A stretch of 6,883 bases of DNA from Paracoccaceae bacterium (GTDB taxonomy: Bacteria > Pseudomonadota > Alphaproteobacteria > Rhodobacterales > Rhodobacteraceae), in NCBI GenBank assembly GCA_002401945.1, contig NVUP01000007.1, forward strand, positions 52,644 to 59,526, read 5' to 3'. A model generated the notes under the pieces. That model worked only from the letters and a program-made list of their open reading frames with translations, had not been told where the DNA came from and did no database searches. Positions within the stretch are counted from its first letter, which is position 1. Each line of letters starts with the position of its first letter. Made by a program: the position numbers and the translations under genes. Positions 5,323 through 6,883 of this stretch are shown in pieces.

Positions 5323-6498
5323 GTGAGTGGGGACAAGGATCACAGTGGGCCCTCTCAGCAACTGATCCTTGTCCTCAACGCGGGGTCTTCCTCGATTAAA
5401 TTTGCCGTATTCGACAAAGCTATGACCGAGATATTGTCGGGCATGGCCGAAGGAATCGGTGGCGTCTCGCGGCTAAAAGTCGGTGCCACCGTGATTGAAA
5501 CTCCGTTTATCGATCACCGGTCAGCGCTGTCAGCCATTCTCAAATCGCTACCCGAACATGGCATTGAAATGTCGGCCCTGCGCGCGGCAGGGCACCGGGT
5601 GGTGCATGGCGGCAGCAAACTGACCCTGCCAGTTCGGGTGACGCCCGAGGTCCGCGCCGAGATCGCCAGTTGCACGCCGCTGGCACCATTGCACAACCCA
5701 CATAATCTGGCGGCCATTGATACCCTGGCCGAGCTCACCCCCGAGCTGCCGCAGTTTGCCAGCTTTGACACCTCGTTTCACGCCAGCAACCCCGAGGTCG
5801 CCACCCGCTATGCGATCCCCAAGATGATCGAGACCAAGGGCATTCGCCGCTACGGGTTTCACGGGTTGTCTTATGCCTCGCTGGTGCGCCGTCTGCCCGA
5901 GATTTCCGGCGAGAAACTGCCCTCGCGTCTGCTGGCGTTTCATCTGGGCAACGGCGCATCACTCTGCGCCATCAAAAATGGGCAATCCGTGGCCACCACC
6001 ATGGGCTATTCGCCGCTGGATGGGCTGACCATGGGCACCCGCTCGGGTGGCATCGACGCCAATGCAGTGCTGCGGCTGGTCGAAGACAACGGGCTGGAAC
6101 GCACCAAGGCAATCCTGAACCACGAAAGCGGGTTGCTGGGTCTGTCGGGCGGTAAATCGGACATGCGCAACCTGATGCTGGATCCCAGCGCCGACAGTGC
6201 CTTTGCGATCGAACATTTCTGCTATTGGTCGCTGCGCCACGCCGGATCGCTGATTGCCGCGATGGAGGGGGTGGACGCAATTGCCTTTACTGGTGGCATT
6301 GGTGAAAACGCAGTGGGAGTGCGGGCGCGCATTCTGCGCGGTCTGGAATGGATCGGAGTGCGGATGGACGTGGATGCCAACCACGCTCGCAAGGCGCGGC
6401 TGCACGCAGCCAGCTCTAAGGTGCATATCTGGGTGGTTCCGGCGCAGGAAGAGCGCATGATCGCTATCGATGCAGCCACGCTGCTGGAGGCGGTATGA
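5323..6498 (+). CDS. ackA: Acetate kinase (acetate/propionate kinase family), GTG start
   Basis: This 391-residue ASKHA-fold cytoplasmic kinase transfers phosphate between acetyl phosphate and ADP. Here it probably turns the Xsc product into acetate and ATP. The signatures are all present: VLNAGSSSIKF (17-27; Asn19), HRVVHGG (91-97; Arg92), FDTSFH (148-153; Asp149 as the catalytic acid/base), RRYGFHG (175-181; His180), HLGNGAS (207-213), MGTRSGGID (237-245; Arg240) and FTGGIGENA (322-330; Glu328). PAQEERMIA near the C-terminus stands in for the usual PTNEE..IA. Small departures (FDTSFH for FDTAFH, GFHGLSY for GFHGTSH) do not touch catalytic residues. About 13 hydrophilic residues precede the first strand. 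It starts 2 nt after the xsc stop, which indicates one operon. Its 3' end converges on pta, 16 nt away. Propionate kinase activity cannot be excluded from sequence. Confidence 0.95.
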   Translation: MSGDKDHSGPSQQLILVLNAGSSSIKFAVFDKAMTEILSGMAEGIGGVSRLKVGATVIETPFIDHRSALSAILKSLPEHGIEMSALRAAGHRVVHGGSKLTLPVRVTPEVRAEIASCTPLAPLHNPHNLAAIDTLAELTPELPQFASFDTSFHASNPEVATRYAIPKMIETKGIRRYGFHGLSYASLVRRLPEISGEKLPSRLLAFHLGNGASLCAIKNGQSVATTMGYSPLDGLTMGTRSGGIDANAVLRLVEDNGLERTKAILNHESGLLGLSGGKSDMRNLMLDPSADSAFAIEHFCYWSLRHAGSLIAAMEGVDAIAFTGGIGENAVGVRARILRGLEWIGVRMDVDANHARKARLHAASSKVHIWVVPAQEERMIAIDAATLLEAV

Positions 6499-6510
6499 CC
6501 GCCCCCGGCA
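6482..6510. terminator. Long imperfect hairpin spanning the ackA stop, possible bidirectional terminator
   Basis: GGCGGT (6489-6494) and ACCGCC (6498-6503) form a perfect stem around a 3-nt ATG loop. The pairing extends past one mismatch (6488/6504) through six more pairs (6482-6487 with 6505-6510, one G-U wobble in the plus-strand RNA). In the minus-strand RNA the mismatch and wobble swap places, so both transcripts can fold 12 of 13 pairs. It covers the ackA stop codon and ends 5 nt before the pta stop. No T run follows on either strand, so it is not a canonical intrinsic terminator; it may act as an mRNA 3' end stabiliser. Confidence 0.45.
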
Positions 6511-6514
6511 ACGA

Positions 6515-6883
6515 TCAGGCCTGCGCGGCAGTCAGCACGGCGGCGGCAACGATGTCGTCAACCGAGGCGCCTCGACTGAGGTCGCAGACTGGTCGCGCGA
6601 ACCCCTGCAGGAAAGGCCCCAGTGCCTGCGCCCCGGCCAGTTCCTGGCAAAGTTTGTACGCAATATTGCCAGCATCCAGTGTTGGGAAGATCAGCACATT
6701 GGCGTCCAGCGGCTTGATCCCCTTTTTCGCAGCGACAATGCCGTTCAGCGCCGCATCCGCCTGCACCGGCCCGGCAAACCCGGCCAGTTCCGCCGCCTCA
6801 CGCACCCGCGCTACGCTGTCGCCGTCACCCGAGGTGCCGGTGGAAAACGACAACATCGCCACCCGCGCAACACCCAGAAGCGA
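6515..6883 (-). CDS. pta: Phosphate acetyltransferase, C-terminal part, cut by the window edge
   Basis: The frame is open to the right edge and gives the last 122 residues of a protein usually near 320-340 residues. The reaction is acetyl phosphate plus CoA to acetyl-CoA plus phosphate, the assimilatory exit from the Xsc reaction. The match to the Pta catalytic domain is clear: [16 protein letters not shown], a [16 protein letters not shown] segment where typical Pta has a DGELQFDAA-like stretch, [18 protein letters not shown] (canonical FPDLEAGNI.YK), [24 protein letters not shown] (canonical GP.LQG..KPVNDLSRG), and an AAVLTAAQA terminus. The related malate-enzyme fusions also carry this domain, but adjacency to xsc favours the stand-alone Pta. 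It is on the strand opposite xsc-ackA and converges with ackA, so it is not in their operon. Its start and promoter lie outside the window. Confidence 0.93.
   Translation of the reverse strand, partial: SLLGVARVAMLSFSTGTSGDGDSVARVREAAELAGFAGPVQADAALNGIVAAKKGIKPLDANVLIFPTLDAGNIAYKLCQELAGAQALGPFLQGFARPVCDLSRGASVDDIVAAAVLTAAQA

Noticed and set aside
1..6883. CRISPR arrays, tRNA or rRNA genes, insertion sequences, phage attachment sites
   Set aside because: No spaced identical repeats, tRNA-like cloverleaf, transposase fragment or terminal inverted repeats were seen; the window is nearly filled with intact metabolic and regulatory genes.

Overview
The window reads as ordinary chromosome of a roseobacter-group or related Rhodobacteraceae alphaproteobacterium. 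The signs are GC-rich coding DNA on both strands, protein sequences of the type seen in that family, a MocR-type TauR regulator directly upstream of xsc, and a GC hairpin followed by an ATATTTTT-like tract, a style I associate with that family. The genus cannot be told from the sequence alone.

Layout. (1) At the left edge is the 3' part of a RimJ/RimL-like GNAT acetyltransferase (+), facing a COG0701/ArsP-type permease (-) across a GC hairpin that can serve both strands as a terminator. (2) The permease is translationally coupled (ATGACTGA overlap) to an ArsR/SmtB-family regulator with a C-terminal Cys-Cys pair. (3) A short AT-rich divergent promoter region separates arsR (-) from tauR (+). 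It carries a perfect 7-6-7 inverted repeat, a candidate ArsR operator, and next to it two direct repeats matching the CTGGACYTAA-type TauR box. (4) tauR is followed by 118 bp with two more TauR-box-like direct repeats, then xsc and ackA only 2 nt apart. (5) ackA converges with the 3' part of pta (-), which runs off the right edge. Only 16 nt separate them, and a long hairpin spans the ackA stop codon.

How the genes work together. TauR is expected to sense taurine or a related amine through PLP chemistry and switch on xsc. Xsc (sulfoacetaldehyde acetyltransferase) cleaves sulfoacetaldehyde with phosphate to sulfite and acetyl phosphate. AckA can convert acetyl phosphate to acetate plus ATP, and Pta can convert it to acetyl-CoA. 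This is the central part of organosulfonate (taurine, possibly isethionate) catabolism. The taurine importer, taurine transaminase or dehydrogenase and sulfite-handling genes are not in the window.

No wholly new system is visible. The most interesting points are the two separate pairs of TauR-like direct repeats, one oriented toward the arsR-permease operon, which suggests that this permease may belong to the sulfonate regulon. Next are the tight xsc-ackA coupling with pta on the opposite strand, and the terminator-like hairpin across the ackA stop.
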